64,000 nt of DNA from Chloroflexi bacterium HGW-Chloroflexi-10 (GTDB lineage Bacteria; Chloroflexota; Anaerolineae; Anaerolineales; Anaerolineaceae): NCBI GenBank assembly GCA_002840755.1, contig PHBZ01000009.1, positions 248,001 to 312,000 of the forward strand, read 5' to 3'. Below, piece by piece: positions 44,400 to 53,685 of this stretch (positions are counted from its first letter, which is position 1; each line of letters starts with the position of its first letter). The notes under the pieces were generated by a model. That model had not been told where the DNA came from, ran no database searches, and was given only the letters and a program-made list of their open reading frames with translations. The position numbers and the translations under genes were made by a program.

Positions 44400-45341
44400 T
44401 TAATAACCCGCCATATCCACCGCGTAATTAATATACCAGCGCTGTTTTTTGGATTCAACGCTTAACAGAAGGGTCAGGTCGCCGGCTTCCACCGGGGCAA
44501 TCACCTCGGTGGTCCACTCAGCTCTTCCGCCGCCTGGTGTTACTGGCACCGAAACCAGATCCATAATCTCGTAATAGCCGTACAAAATACCATCTGTGCC
44601 AATCACCGGTGGGGTGCCAATATGCACATAGCCGGGATACTCGCCTTTATTGTACGTCTGCCAGTTCAGCTGCAAACCACCTTCCGTCCGGGTGACGGAC
44701 GTCAACAGAAGTTCAATATCATTAATCGCAATGATCGGTGTTTCCACATCATGGATCAAACCTTCCATGGCCGTCCCCACCGGATACTGTAAGTCGGTTT
44801 GTACCTCATCCAGGTTAACATTCAGGTTGGCAAAAACCTTGTTGGCTTCCTGGTCATAGTAGTTTAACTCACCGGTGACATAACTGTAATCCAGGCTCAG
44901 TTTGGCACCTTCCCCTGCTTGCGCCCCGGCACATTCCACGTAAATCATCTGAATCACAGGCTCCTTTTTGGTGCCGGCGGTATAGCCTCGCATTTGGAAT
45001 CCTGGTGCTAACCGGTGTCCGCCGCTGCCCACAAATACCGTAGCGCAATTGCTGCTTTTGCCATCGCCGTTGGTAAGCACTGCCGGTTTGTTAGAAATGG
45101 CCTGCATGGCGCTCCAGTCCAGGGTATCATTGCGAATAGCCAGGTCAATATGTAATCCGCCGCCATCCGCAGCCGTTACATTCGTCACCGCCGCGCTCCA
45201 ACCCTGCGAATCGATATTCGCAACTGGCACCACTTCATCCGGTAAAACAATATACGCACAGGCGCCGTTCAACAGCAGCATCAGAATTAGCAAGGGAATC
45301 AATGCTTTGCGGGGTAATCGCTTATGCTTTTCAGTCTTCAT
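44400..45341 (-). CDS. Lipoprotein of unknown function, last gene of the sugar transporter operon
   Basis: About 313 residues from the ATG at 45341 (AGAGG just upstream; an earlier GTG is rejected). It has a basic N-terminus, a hydrophobic core and lipobox NGAC, then a beta-rich exported domain with two possible repeats around LTNVTAADGGGLHIDLAIRN-like and LLTSVTRTEGGLQLNWQTYN-like strands (near residues 50 and 215). I do not recognise a named family. It lies 25 bases after the permease gene and is probably co-transcribed with the YtfQRT-YjfF-type importer. It may be an extracellular accessory of sugar uptake; this is inference only. Confidence 0.7.
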   Translation of the reverse strand: MKTEKHKRLPRKALIPLLILMLLLNGACAYIVLPDEVVPVANIDSQGWSAAVTNVTAADGGGLHIDLAIRNDTLDWSAMQAISNKPAVLTNGDGKSSNCATVFVGSGGHRLAPGFQMRGYTAGTKKEPVIQMIYVECAGAQAGEGAKLSLDYSYVTGELNYYDQEANKVFANLNVNLDEVQTDLQYPVGTAMEGLIHDVETPIIAINDIELLLTSVTRTEGGLQLNWQTYNKGEYPGYVHIGTPPVIGTDGILYGYYEIMDLVSVPVTPGGGRAEWTTEVIAPVEAGDLTLLLSVESKKQRWYINYAVDMAGY

Positions 45342-45366
45342 AAAGCCTCTTTTCCGATTCACGTTT

Positions 45367-46998
45367 CTACGGAACGCTATTGAACTTAGGTGTAATACTG
45401 TTGATCAGCGCTACCACCTGCCAGTAATTGGAAGGCGCATCTGTACCGCCATCAACAGCTTTAATCGTCTTTGTCTGTCCATCATATTGTACGGTGAGAT
45501 AATAGCCAAAACACTGCCCACACGGGGTATGCCAGGTATCGTACATTTCATTGGTGAACCAGCCGCGGGTGGTGATGGCTTCAACCAACTTTTCTACATC
45601 GGCCGTACTGACCTGTTTTTCAATTTGCTCGCTGCCGTTATCCCCGGCAATTCTTCCATCAGGGAAAATAGCATAGACTTCATCAATACATTGAGCCCCA
45701 CCATTACGCTCATACGCCAGAATGGCGCCTTGCTGAATGAAGCTCTCCGCCAGTTCACGCCGGTAAGCCTGCAATTGGCAGGCCGCCTGCACCGGGGTGG
45801 AATTACCCGACGCCTCATCCGCGGACGTGCGTTGCAAATTACCCAGCACAACCACAGCCAGAACAACGATAACACTCGCCGCTCCGCTCAGATACCAGAA
45901 GGAACGTCGCTTATAGAAAACCACTCCTGGAGCAGTCCGCTTTACGCGCTTGGCCTGACTGAGTTGCTTTTGGGTAGCCATCTGGCTCTTCTTGCGGGCA
46001 AACAGCAAACTCTGTGCCCCAATAAAGAATAGGGTTAACAAACCAACCACAATATTGGTCCACCAGGAACTGAGCCGGCCATTGAACTGGATCAACGTCT
46101 GGATCACACCGGTGATCAATACTCCAAACAGAGTCCCAAATACATAGCCTTCGCCGCCGGTCAGCATGATTCCGCCAACTACAACCGCAGCGATCACCGT
46201 CATTTCAAAACCCGGTGCGTACAGGCCGTGTCCGGATCCCACGTAGATACTCAGGGCAATGCCCGCCAGCGCCGAACAAAAACCATTGACCGTATAAACC
46301 AGCACCTTGGTGCGGTCCACTGGCAGGCCCATCAGACGTGCCGAATTCTCGTTGGCGCCGTTGTTGCCGCCCATCGCATACAGGGTGCGTCCAAAACGGG
46401 TAAAATGCATCACAAAAATAGCGATCACAAAGACCAGCATCATCACTACAACCATGGGAGAAATGTAATTTCCGGTCCGGGTCGTTACATCACTCATTCC
46501 CGGAATCAGGATCTTGGTCTGTCCAATAATTTTAAAGGTCCGGTCGGTAATCTTGATCGCATCATCACTGATGAAAAAACACATCCCGCGCGCAAACCAC
46601 ATACCGGCCAGGGTGGCAATAAACGGCTGCACTTTCATAAAGGTGATCAGGCTGCCCATGATAGCGCCAAACACCATCCCCATCGCCAGCATGGTCAATA
46701 TCACCAGCCAGGGATCCCAACCGGCGCGCAGCAAGGCGGCGGATGCCACAGTGGTCAGGGCCACCATACCGCTCACCGAAAGGTCGATCCCGCCGGAAAT
46801 AACCACCATCGTCATCCCAATCGCGCTGATCAATAAAAACGGGCTGGAAATAAACAGGTTGAGGAAAATTTGCGGGTCACGCATGCCGGAGTAAACACCC
46901 GCACCAATTGCATAGACCAGAAAAAACAGCAATATCGTGGCCGAAAGCGGTAAAAACTTTCGGTTATTGGTAAAGAACAGGCTCAGAGTCCGTTTCAT
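45367..46998 (-). CDS. Sugar ABC permease (YjfF-like) with C-terminal membrane-anchored ectodomain
   Basis: 543 residues. Residues 1-335 are a complete ribose/galactofuranose-type permease (GGIDLSVSGMVALT, AMGGNNGANENSARLMGLPV, VVVGGIMLTGGEGYVFGT). YjfF homologues stop there. Here about 208 more residues follow: a basic linker, a further membrane helix (YLSGAASVIVVLAVVVLG), and an extracytoplasmic domain with four cysteines (AACQLQ, AQCIDEV, CGQC) and a 'D-G-x..-L..., YxLTVQYDG' beta pattern. The frame is continuous, with no sign of a frameshift. It overlaps the YtfT-like gene by ATGA. The added domain is unusual for this permease family. Confidence 0.85.
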   Translation of the reverse strand: MKRTLSLFFTNNRKFLPLSATILLFFLVYAIGAGVYSGMRDPQIFLNLFISSPFLLISAIGMTMVVISGGIDLSVSGMVALTTVASAALLRAGWDPWLVILTMLAMGMVFGAIMGSLITFMKVQPFIATLAGMWFARGMCFFISDDAIKITDRTFKIIGQTKILIPGMSDVTTRTGNYISPMVVVMMLVFVIAIFVMHFTRFGRTLYAMGGNNGANENSARLMGLPVDRTKVLVYTVNGFCSALAGIALSIYVGSGHGLYAPGFEMTVIAAVVVGGIMLTGGEGYVFGTLFGVLITGVIQTLIQFNGRLSSWWTNIVVGLLTLFFIGAQSLLFARKKSQMATQKQLSQAKRVKRTAPGVVFYKRRSFWYLSGAASVIVVLAVVVLGNLQRTSADEASGNSTPVQAACQLQAYRRELAESFIQQGAILAYERNGGAQCIDEVYAIFPDGRIAGDNGSEQIEKQVSTADVEKLVEAITTRGWFTNEMYDTWHTPCGQCFGYYLTVQYDGQTKTIKAVDGGTDAPSNYWQVVALINSITPKFNSVP

Positions 46999-48080
46999 GA
47001 CGTTGCCCCCTTCGGACCGCTAAGTCTGCGCACAAAGCCCTGCACCTGCTTGGAATACAGGAGGATCACAAAGATCACCACCAGTGCTTTGATCGCGATC
47101 ACCGAGCTGGCCGAAACCTGAAGCGCATACATCGAAATGGTTGTGGCTTGGATCACCAACCCGCCAATCGCGCTGGCTAATAAAGAGAAGCGCCCGCCGG
47201 AGCCCATCACCGTGCCGCCAATCACCACCGCCAGAATGGCGTCCAGTTCGTAGTTCAGCCCAATATTATTGGCGTCCGAAGTACGAATATTGGAACTGGC
47301 GATTAACCCGGCAATTCCGGCGCACAAACCGCAAATGGTATACGCTAGCAGTTTGATCTTTTTCTCATCAATTCCACTTAAATAACTTGAACGGGCATTA
47401 ATACCCACCGATTCCAGAAACATCCCGATCGCTGTTTTACGGGTCAGCAGCCAGGTTAATGCATACACAAACGCCGCGATATACAGTGAAAATGGCAAAA
47501 TTAACCAGCCATTTCCGATAAATGCAAACGGTTCGTAAAAAATCTGGATGCGCACCCCATTGGTGATTAATTGGGCAATACCGCGGCCGGAAATCATCAG
47601 AATCAGGGTAGCCACCATCGGTTGGATCTTTACATAAGCCACCAGTATCCCATTCCACACCCCACACAAGGTGGACACCAGCAGAGTTGCCAGAATCACC
47701 TGCCACAACGGTGCGTAGGTGAAATTGGGATCATTAATAAAACTCATCAGGTCGGGCGGCAGCTTCACACCGATAATCACCGGGTTCATCATAATCGCCG
47801 CCACCGAAGCGGCAATCGCCATTACTGCCCCCACCGAAAGGTCCACGCCGCCGGTGGCGATCACCAGTGTCATTCCCATCGCCAGCACAATGACGGTGGT
47901 GCTGTTACGCAAAATATCCACCAGGCTGCCGTACAGATGGCCGCCTTTCATCTCCAGTTTAAAAAATCCGGGGATAAAGATCAGGTCAAAGAGCAGGATG
48001 AACGCTAGGGCAAGAATAGGAAAGAAAAGCCGGCTTTCGCTGATCCTTCGCCATTGAATAATATTGGTTAGCTTTCTCAT
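46995..48080 (-). CDS. Sugar ABC transporter permease (YtfT-like)
   Basis: 361 residues, eight or more membrane helices, branched-chain/ribose permease family. Motifs: ATGGVDLSVGAVMAIAASV near residue 75, SVGINARSSYLSGI, and AVVIGGTVMGSGGRFSL. Pairs with the YjfF-like permease to form the membrane pore. It overlaps both neighbours by four bases, in the order ytfR-like, ytfT-like, yjfF-like. Confidence 0.9.
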   Translation of the reverse strand: MRKLTNIIQWRRISESRLFFPILALAFILLFDLIFIPGFFKLEMKGGHLYGSLVDILRNSTTVIVLAMGMTLVIATGGVDLSVGAVMAIAASVAAIMMNPVIIGVKLPPDLMSFINDPNFTYAPLWQVILATLLVSTLCGVWNGILVAYVKIQPMVATLILMISGRGIAQLITNGVRIQIFYEPFAFIGNGWLILPFSLYIAAFVYALTWLLTRKTAIGMFLESVGINARSSYLSGIDEKKIKLLAYTICGLCAGIAGLIASSNIRTSDANNIGLNYELDAILAVVIGGTVMGSGGRFSLLASAIGGLVIQATTISMYALQVSASSVIAIKALVVIFVILLYSKQVQGFVRRLSGPKGATS

Positions 48081-49597
48081 ACTTCACTCCCTGCCATCGC
48101 TTGCATAATTTTATGCTCTTCCACTTCTCCGGAAAACTCGTTGATTTTTTCACGTTCGCGCAGCACCACAATCCGGTGACTGGTGCGCAGAACTTCGTCC
48201 AATTCGGAGGAGATAAACACACACGCTTTACCATCCTCAGCCAGGGAAAGCACCAGTTTCTGAATTTCAGCCTTGGCGCCCACATCAATTCCGCGGGTCG
48301 GTTCGTCAAGGATCAATACCTGCGGATTGATTGCCAGCCAGCGTGCCAGAATCACTTTTTGCTGATTGCCGCCGCTCAGATTTTTCACCAGTTGATCCGC
48401 TGACGGTGTTACGATATTCAGCAACTTAATAAAATGCTCGGCAATTTCGTATTGTTTTTGAACCGGCAAATAGCGCAGCCAGCCGCGGCTGGCCTGCATT
48501 GCCAGAATAATATTCTCACGAATGGAAAGGTCATCCACAATCCCCTCGGCTTTGCGGTCTTCCGGGCATAACCCGATACCGCGGTTGATTGAAGCCAGCG
48601 GGGAAAAATCGGTGACTGCTTTTTCGGAAATGGTTAATGTCCCAAAATCCGGTTTTTCTGTGCCAAACAGAAGCGCGGCAAGCTCAGAGCGCCCGGAACC
48701 CAACAGGCCGGCCAGGCCTACCACTTCTCCGGCATGTAACTCCAGGTCAAACGGCTCAATGGCGCCCATCTGGCCCAGATCCCTGGCTTTTAACAAGGCA
48801 TCGCCTCGAATATGTTTGCTGCTTTCCAGTTTGGTCTTGGTCATATCTTCAAATTCGGTCAGACTGCGCCCAATCATTTTGGTAATCAGGTCCAGACGCG
48901 GCAGTGTGGCGGTTTCATACGTACCCACCAGTTTGCCATTACGCAGCACGGTAATGCGGTCGGTGACTTCGTACACCTGATCCAAAAAGTGGGTGATAAA
49001 GATGATCGACATGCCATCTTTCTTTAACTTGCGCATCACTGCAAATAGCTGGCTGGTTTCATGCGCATCCAGGCTGGAGGTCGGTTCATCTAAAATCAAT
49101 ATCCGCGCAGAGGAAATGATCAACGCGCGGGCAATGGCTGTCATCTGTTGAATAGCCACCGAAAATGAGCCCAAAGCTCGGGTCACATCAATATCCACAT
49201 CCAGGCTTTTCATAATCTGCCCGGCATTCTGGTTCATGGTTTTCCAATCCACACACCCGAGTTTGTGCGGTTCTCTTCCAATAAAGATGTTTTCTGCTAC
49301 TGTCAAATTGGGACACAGGTTCACTTCCTGATATACGGTACTGATCCCTATCTCCTGTGCGTGCTGTGTGGATTTGATCTGAATTTCCTTACCATCTAGG
49401 GTGATCATTCCCTTGTCTGGTTTTTCCACGCCGGTCAGCACCTTAATCAAGGTGGATTTTCCAGCGCCGTTTTCCCCCACCAATGCATGAATCTCTTCTC
49501 GTCTGAGATTAAAGTCCACATCTTCCAAAGCCTGTACGCCTGGGAAAGATTTATGAATGCCTTTCATCGTTATAAGTGCATTTTCAGAATTCAGCAT
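48077..49597 (-). CDS. Sugar ABC transporter ATP-binding protein (YtfR/RbsA-like, two ATPase domains)
   Basis: 506 residues with two tandem nucleotide-binding domains, as in RbsA/MglA/YtfR. The first has GENGAGKSTLIKVLTG, ILILDEPTSSLDAHET and FITHFLDQV. The second has a modified Walker A (AGLLGSGRSELAALLFG), LSGGNQQKVILARWL and VLILDEPTRGIDVGAK. The ATG at 49597 has GAGGA six bases upstream; an upstream in-frame start lacks one. It follows the binding-protein gene after a 140-base gap with a strong palindromic hairpin. Confidence 0.92.
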   Translation of the reverse strand: MLNSENALITMKGIHKSFPGVQALEDVDFNLRREEIHALVGENGAGKSTLIKVLTGVEKPDKGMITLDGKEIQIKSTQHAQEIGISTVYQEVNLCPNLTVAENIFIGREPHKLGCVDWKTMNQNAGQIMKSLDVDIDVTRALGSFSVAIQQMTAIARALIISSARILILDEPTSSLDAHETSQLFAVMRKLKKDGMSIIFITHFLDQVYEVTDRITVLRNGKLVGTYETATLPRLDLITKMIGRSLTEFEDMTKTKLESSKHIRGDALLKARDLGQMGAIEPFDLELHAGEVVGLAGLLGSGRSELAALLFGTEKPDFGTLTISEKAVTDFSPLASINRGIGLCPEDRKAEGIVDDLSIRENIILAMQASRGWLRYLPVQKQYEIAEHFIKLLNIVTPSADQLVKNLSGGNQQKVILARWLAINPQVLILDEPTRGIDVGAKAEIQKLVLSLAEDGKACVFISSELDEVLRTSHRIVVLREREKINEFSGEVEEHKIMQAMAGSEV

Positions 49598-49644
49598 AAG
49601 CTTCCTCAGTCTTTCGCTAGCTGCCAACCGGTTCGTAATAGCGG

Positions 49645-49672
49645 GGAAAAGCGGCCAATTGGCCGCTTTTCC
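49645..49672 (-). terminator. Palindromic hairpin between sugar-binding protein and ATPase genes
   Basis: A 28-base perfect palindrome built on AAAAGCGGCCAATTGGCCGC gives a long stem with little loop, 65 bases after the binding-protein stop codon. A partial terminator or mRNA-processing barrier here would keep binding protein in excess of the pore. Confidence 0.65.
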
Positions 49673-49737
49673 TTTTCGTACTGTTCAACCTTCTCGATAA
49701 ATGACATCCCGGCCAGTCACAATCTCATTTTCAGTGT

Positions 49738-50754
49738 TTAGTACTTACGTGTCGGCAAAATACTTTCTGCATCAGCCTGATAGAATACACCTTCCTGTGA
49801 AGGTACCCATTTGGGTAAAGATTCGCCATTGAGGGCTTTCAGCGCAGCTTCGTATACCTGGGGAGCCAGCAGTGGGTTACATTCAACAACAGTGTTGATA
49901 TCGCCTTCGATCATACCTTTGAAAGCGCCGGCAGTGGCATCCACGGTCAGAATTTTGATATCTGTGCCCGCAACGAGGCCGGCTTCTTCGATGGCCAGAG
50001 CAGCGCCCAGGCCCATTTCGTCATTCTGAGCAAAGACACCCTGAATATCGGTGCTCTGTTTCAGGAAGGCTTCCATAACAGTCTTGCCCTGGGTGGAATC
50101 CCAGTTGGCGGTCTGTGATTGGGTAATGGTGATCCCGCATTCGCCCATTTTTTCGCGGAAACCCAAACCACGGTCAATAGCGGCAGAAGAACCAACGTTA
50201 CCAACCAGTTCAACTACATTTTTGGCTTCAGAATCTTCCAGCAGTTTGCACATTTCCAACGCAGCTTTGCGGCCTTCTTCAGCGAAGTCGGAGCCAATAT
50301 AAGTGGCATAAAGATCTTCTGAAGCATCAATACGGCGATCTTCCAAAACTACAACTTTCCCGGCAGCTTTGGCTTCCTTGAGTACATCATCCCACCCGGA
50401 GGTTTCTAATGCAGCCAGGATAATAACATTGACTTCTTTATCCTGAATGAAATTTCGGAAAGCCGAAATCTGATTTTCCAGTTTGTTTTGCGCATCATAG
50501 AACTTAAGGTTAATCCCTAATTGTTCAGCCGTTTCCTTGAAGGAAGCTGTATTGGCGGCACGCCAACCACCCTCGGAACCGGTCTGAATAAATCCAACAG
50601 TCATGTCTTTGTATTCATATTTTACAGCAGCGGGCACTTCGGTAGCAGCAGCCGGTTCGGCAGGTGCGGGTGTGGCAGCCGGTGTACAACCAACTAACGC
50701 GGTCAGAAAGACCAATACCATCAGGGAACCAAATAGAATCTTAGCGAGTTTCAT
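49738..50754 (-). CDS. Sugar ABC transporter substrate-binding lipoprotein (YtfQ-like)
   Basis: 338 residues, periplasmic-binding-protein family 4 (ribose/galactofuranose). Lipobox VGC, Ala/Pro-rich linker, then MTVGFIQTGSEGGWRAANT, LEDRRIDASEDLYATYIGSDF, VFAQNDEMGLGAALAIEEAG and VDATAGAFKGMIEGDINTVVECNP, which match the YtfQ galactofuranose-binding protein pattern. GGAG is seven bases before the ATG at 50754. It is the first gene of the importer operon and is about half identical by eye to the second binding protein at 51008. Confidence 0.9.
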   Translation of the reverse strand: MKLAKILFGSLMVLVFLTALVGCTPAATPAPAEPAAATEVPAAVKYEYKDMTVGFIQTGSEGGWRAANTASFKETAEQLGINLKFYDAQNKLENQISAFRNFIQDKEVNVIILAALETSGWDDVLKEAKAAGKVVVLEDRRIDASEDLYATYIGSDFAEEGRKAALEMCKLLEDSEAKNVVELVGNVGSSAAIDRGLGFREKMGECGITITQSQTANWDSTQGKTVMEAFLKQSTDIQGVFAQNDEMGLGAALAIEEAGLVAGTDIKILTVDATAGAFKGMIEGDINTVVECNPLLAPQVYEAALKALNGESLPKWVPSQEGVFYQADAESILPTRKY

Positions 50755-50927
50755 CTGTTTTCTCCTATACACTTATTCTTTTATCAGTTAATGTGGGTGA
50801 GATAGCCAGATGCGCACATTCCGGGAAAAAATGCTGCATTAGCCTATAAATAAGGTACGTCGGATCACAGGTTTAATCCATGCACTCTGATTGGAACATG
50901 GTTGGTTTTTTCATGTACTCCCCCCAT

Positions 50928-50964
50928 AATAAATCTGCACCTCCAAAAATGGTGCAGATTTATT
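50928..50964 (-). terminator. Hairpin at the end of the sensor operon
   Basis: AATAAATCTGCACC and its complement form a 14-base-pair stem with a nine-base loop, about 45 bases after the stop codon of the second binding protein. U residues are within the 3' arm rather than after it. The region 50773-50927 beyond it should hold the importer promoter, but no good -35 box is seen, which fits an activator-dependent promoter. Confidence 0.6.
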
Positions 50965-51007
50965 GGAAAACGGTTAAGGTTTTAACGAAATGGGCTGTGA
51001 ACCCCTG

Positions 51008-52012
51008 TTAATATTTTCGGGTGGGTAAAATCTCAGCCGCATCCACAGCCATAAAAACACTTTCTTCCGAGGGAACCCACTTGGGAACATCCTCGCCATT
51101 AATCACTTTCAGTGCCAATTCAAAAAATTGAGGTCCCAGCAAGGGATTGCATTCGATGGTTGCGTTCATTTTTCCGGCAATCATGGCTTCAAAAGCTACG
51201 GCGGCGGCGTCTACCGAGACAATTTTAATATCCACGCCCGGTTTTAAGCCATACTCTTCAATTGCCGTGATAGCGCCCAGAGCCATATCATCATTATGGG
51301 CATACACAGCCGTAATCGCCTTCCCGTAGGTATTCAAAAATCCTTCCATCACTTCCCGGCCGCGTGCGCGGGTAAAATCCCCCGTCTGAGAATCAACAAT
51401 GCGCATCTCCGGATAATCCAATAAAATCTGGCGAAAGCCTTTATATCGGTCAATGGCCGGCGCCGAACCGGGAGTCCCGGTTAACTCAACAATTTTAGCC
51501 TGACCATTGGTAATTTGCGCCATTACCCGGCCAGCTTTGCGGCCTTCTTCCAGGAAATCTGAACCCAGGTAAGTAACATATAAATCCTCCGAGACGTCTG
51601 CTCGCCGGTCCAGCAGGATAATGGGAATGCCGGCATCTTTCGCCTCCTGAAAAACCTCATTCCAGCCGGTTTCCACAATCGGGGAGATGCCAATCACGTC
51701 CACCCGCTGTACTATCAGGGAGCGCATCGCCAATATCTGATTTTCCTGGTTTTGCTGGGCATCCGAAAAACGCAGTTCAATTCCCAGTTCCTCAGCAGTT
51801 TCTTTTATCGATGCGGTATTGGCTACCCGCCATTCGCTTTCTGCGCCCAGTTGCGCAAAACCGATAATCACATCTGCATAAGTCTTTTTTGGTGGGTCAG
51901 CCTGCGCTGCGGGCGTTTGCCCAGGTGCTTCAACATATTCCGGGGTGCAGGCAGTTTCCCAGATCAGCGCGAACAATAACAGTGTTGCATATACCATTCG
52001 CCGTAATTTCAT
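51008..52012 (-). CDS. Second sugar-binding lipoprotein (YtfQ paralogue), probable sensor subunit
   Basis: 334 residues of the same family as the transporter's binding protein: IIGFAQLGAESEWRVANT, LLDRRADVSEDLYVTYLGSDF, VYAHNDDMALGAITAIEEYG, VDAAAVAFEAMIAGKMNATIECNP, and the same C-terminal ILPTRKY. It has a signal peptide with an ETAC lipobox-like site. The ATG overlaps the stop codon of the histidine kinase gene, placing it in the regulator operon, not the importer operon. By analogy with XylFII-LytS-YesN in clostridia it may present bound sugar to the kinase. Confidence 0.88.
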   Translation of the reverse strand: MKLRRMVYATLLLFALIWETACTPEYVEAPGQTPAAQADPPKKTYADVIIGFAQLGAESEWRVANTASIKETAEELGIELRFSDAQQNQENQILAMRSLIVQRVDVIGISPIVETGWNEVFQEAKDAGIPIILLDRRADVSEDLYVTYLGSDFLEEGRKAGRVMAQITNGQAKIVELTGTPGSAPAIDRYKGFRQILLDYPEMRIVDSQTGDFTRARGREVMEGFLNTYGKAITAVYAHNDDMALGAITAIEEYGLKPGVDIKIVSVDAAAVAFEAMIAGKMNATIECNPLLGPQFFELALKVINGEDVPKWVPSEESVFMAVDAAEILPTRKY

Positions 52013-53628
52013 ACCACACTCTCCCGGGATGCATCCGCCTGATAATTCAGGCCGGCATTAGGGGCGAATACCGCCTGTCCGTCTTCATCCACCTTGGCCG
52101 GAATTACCAGGGTAACCAGCGTGCCGGCGTTATATTCACTTCTGATCGAAATTCCGTATTGTTTGCCATAATACAAACGGATGCGTTTGTTGACATTGCC
52201 AATCCCCACTCCGGTTTCCATGCGGATATCCCCGGAATCATCGGCTAGTTCCACTTCCAACTGTGCCAGTTTCTCAGGGGTGAATCCAATGCCATTGTCT
52301 TCCACTTCAAACAAAACTTCGTGCAGCCCTTTGCGCCTGGCGCGCACATGGATGGTGCCTCCCTGTCTTTTATTCTTGATCCCATGATATAAGGCGTTTT
52401 CCACCAATGGTTGCAAAGTCAGTTTCAATACGGTGTTTTGTGCCACAGCTTCATCCAGTTCAATTTTAAAATCCATAATATCGTTGTAGCGCATCTTTTG
52501 GATGGTCAGGTAGCTACGCGTCCGTTCCACTTCCTCTTCAATCGTAATCCAATCCTTGCCTTTGCTCAGGCTGATTCTGAAAAAGGTGGATAAGGCGGTG
52601 ACAATCTCGATCACCTGCTCGGTCTTTTTTGCCTTGGCCATCCAGATAATCGTATCCAGTGTGTTGTACAAAAAGTGTGGGTTAATCTGTGCTTGCAGGG
52701 CGCGCAGTTCTGCTTTTTTGAGATTCTCCTGCTCCTTGATTTTTGAATCCAACAAATCACGGATTTTCCCGATCATGATATTAAAACTCAGTCCCAACTC
52801 GGTGATTTCATCCACATTGTCACGGTTTACCAACGCCTGCAAATCGTTGCGGGTAATGGTGGCAGTCACATCATGTAATTTTTTGATCGGTTTGTAAATA
52901 CTGCGTGAGAGGCTCCAGGCGGCCAGCACGGAAAAAGCGATCGCCAGGCCCATCAGCGCCACGGAAAGTGACTCCCAGCGGGCGAACCCGGCCCGCATCA
53001 CTTCGTATTGGCTTTCGGTGCGGTGTACTTCAAACAGGGCATAGTCCTGCACCACATCTTCCACCACCGCGGTTACAAACCAGATATTCTCCAGCAGTTC
53101 TTCATTCTCGGCGGCGGTGCTGTGGTTTTCCATCTGCACCCCCATCTGATCAACAGTTTCTGTCAGGGTCAACATCGTCCGCCGGATTCCCTCCAATTTA
53201 ATTTTTGCCTTGGGTGAATCAGTGTTGGCCATCATCCATTCCAGTTTCAGATTGACCCCGTTAATAATATTGTATTGTTCCCCTGCATCAAAATCCACTT
53301 TTCCGGCCACAATCTTCCACATTTCCGTATCTATATCCGGCTTAACACTGCCGCTGATGCTGTTGGCTGTGGTGATATTGGTGATGATCGCGTCATACTG
53401 GCGGCTGTAATTTAACACCTGGCCTACCAGTAATCCGTTGGTAGACCCCATGATCAGAATAACAATACTCAGGGAAATCAATATTTTTGCGCGGATCGAG
53501 AGATTTATACTGCCAATCGCATCCGCAAATTGCCCCAGAAACCGCCTCGATACTTTGGTGGTGGTGTTGGCGTTCGAACGGATACGGTTCAGAAAAGGGT
53601 GGCTATTCAATACGCGAATCTTTTTCAC
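52009..53628 (-). CDS. Sensor histidine kinase, YesM/LytS type
   Basis: About 539 residues from the GTG at 53628, which has AGGAGG eight bases upstream; an earlier ATG lacks one. Two membrane helices (about residues 45-65 and 225-245) flank an extracytoplasmic helical sensor region. A HAMP domain follows, then the His_kinase domain with LQAQINPHFLYNTLD (phospho-His) and an ATPase domain with LTLQPLVENALYHGI (N box) and VEDNGIGF (G box). It is translationally coupled to the second binding protein, which is probably its extracytoplasmic partner. Confidence 0.92.
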   Translation of the reverse strand: MKKIRVLNSHPFLNRIRSNANTTTKVSRRFLGQFADAIGSINLSIRAKILISLSIVILIMGSTNGLLVGQVLNYSRQYDAIITNITTANSISGSVKPDIDTEMWKIVAGKVDFDAGEQYNIINGVNLKLEWMMANTDSPKAKIKLEGIRRTMLTLTETVDQMGVQMENHSTAAENEELLENIWFVTAVVEDVVQDYALFEVHRTESQYEVMRAGFARWESLSVALMGLAIAFSVLAAWSLSRSIYKPIKKLHDVTATITRNDLQALVNRDNVDEITELGLSFNIMIGKIRDLLDSKIKEQENLKKAELRALQAQINPHFLYNTLDTIIWMAKAKKTEQVIEIVTALSTFFRISLSKGKDWITIEEEVERTRSYLTIQKMRYNDIMDFKIELDEAVAQNTVLKLTLQPLVENALYHGIKNKRQGGTIHVRARRKGLHEVLFEVEDNGIGFTPEKLAQLEVELADDSGDIRMETGVGIGNVNKRIRLYYGKQYGISIRSEYNAGTLVTLVIPAKVDEDGQAVFAPNAGLNYQADASRESVV

Positions 53629-53685
53629 GGTGTGTCCTCCTGATCCAGGCAGCATCAACTGCGTGGATTTGCCGGTAGTTTTCCT

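Noticed and set aside
45367-46000. Frameshift or gene fusion artefact in the YjfF-like permease
   Set aside because: The frame is continuous through a natural linker and membrane helix, so it is reported as a genuine fusion pending read-level checks.
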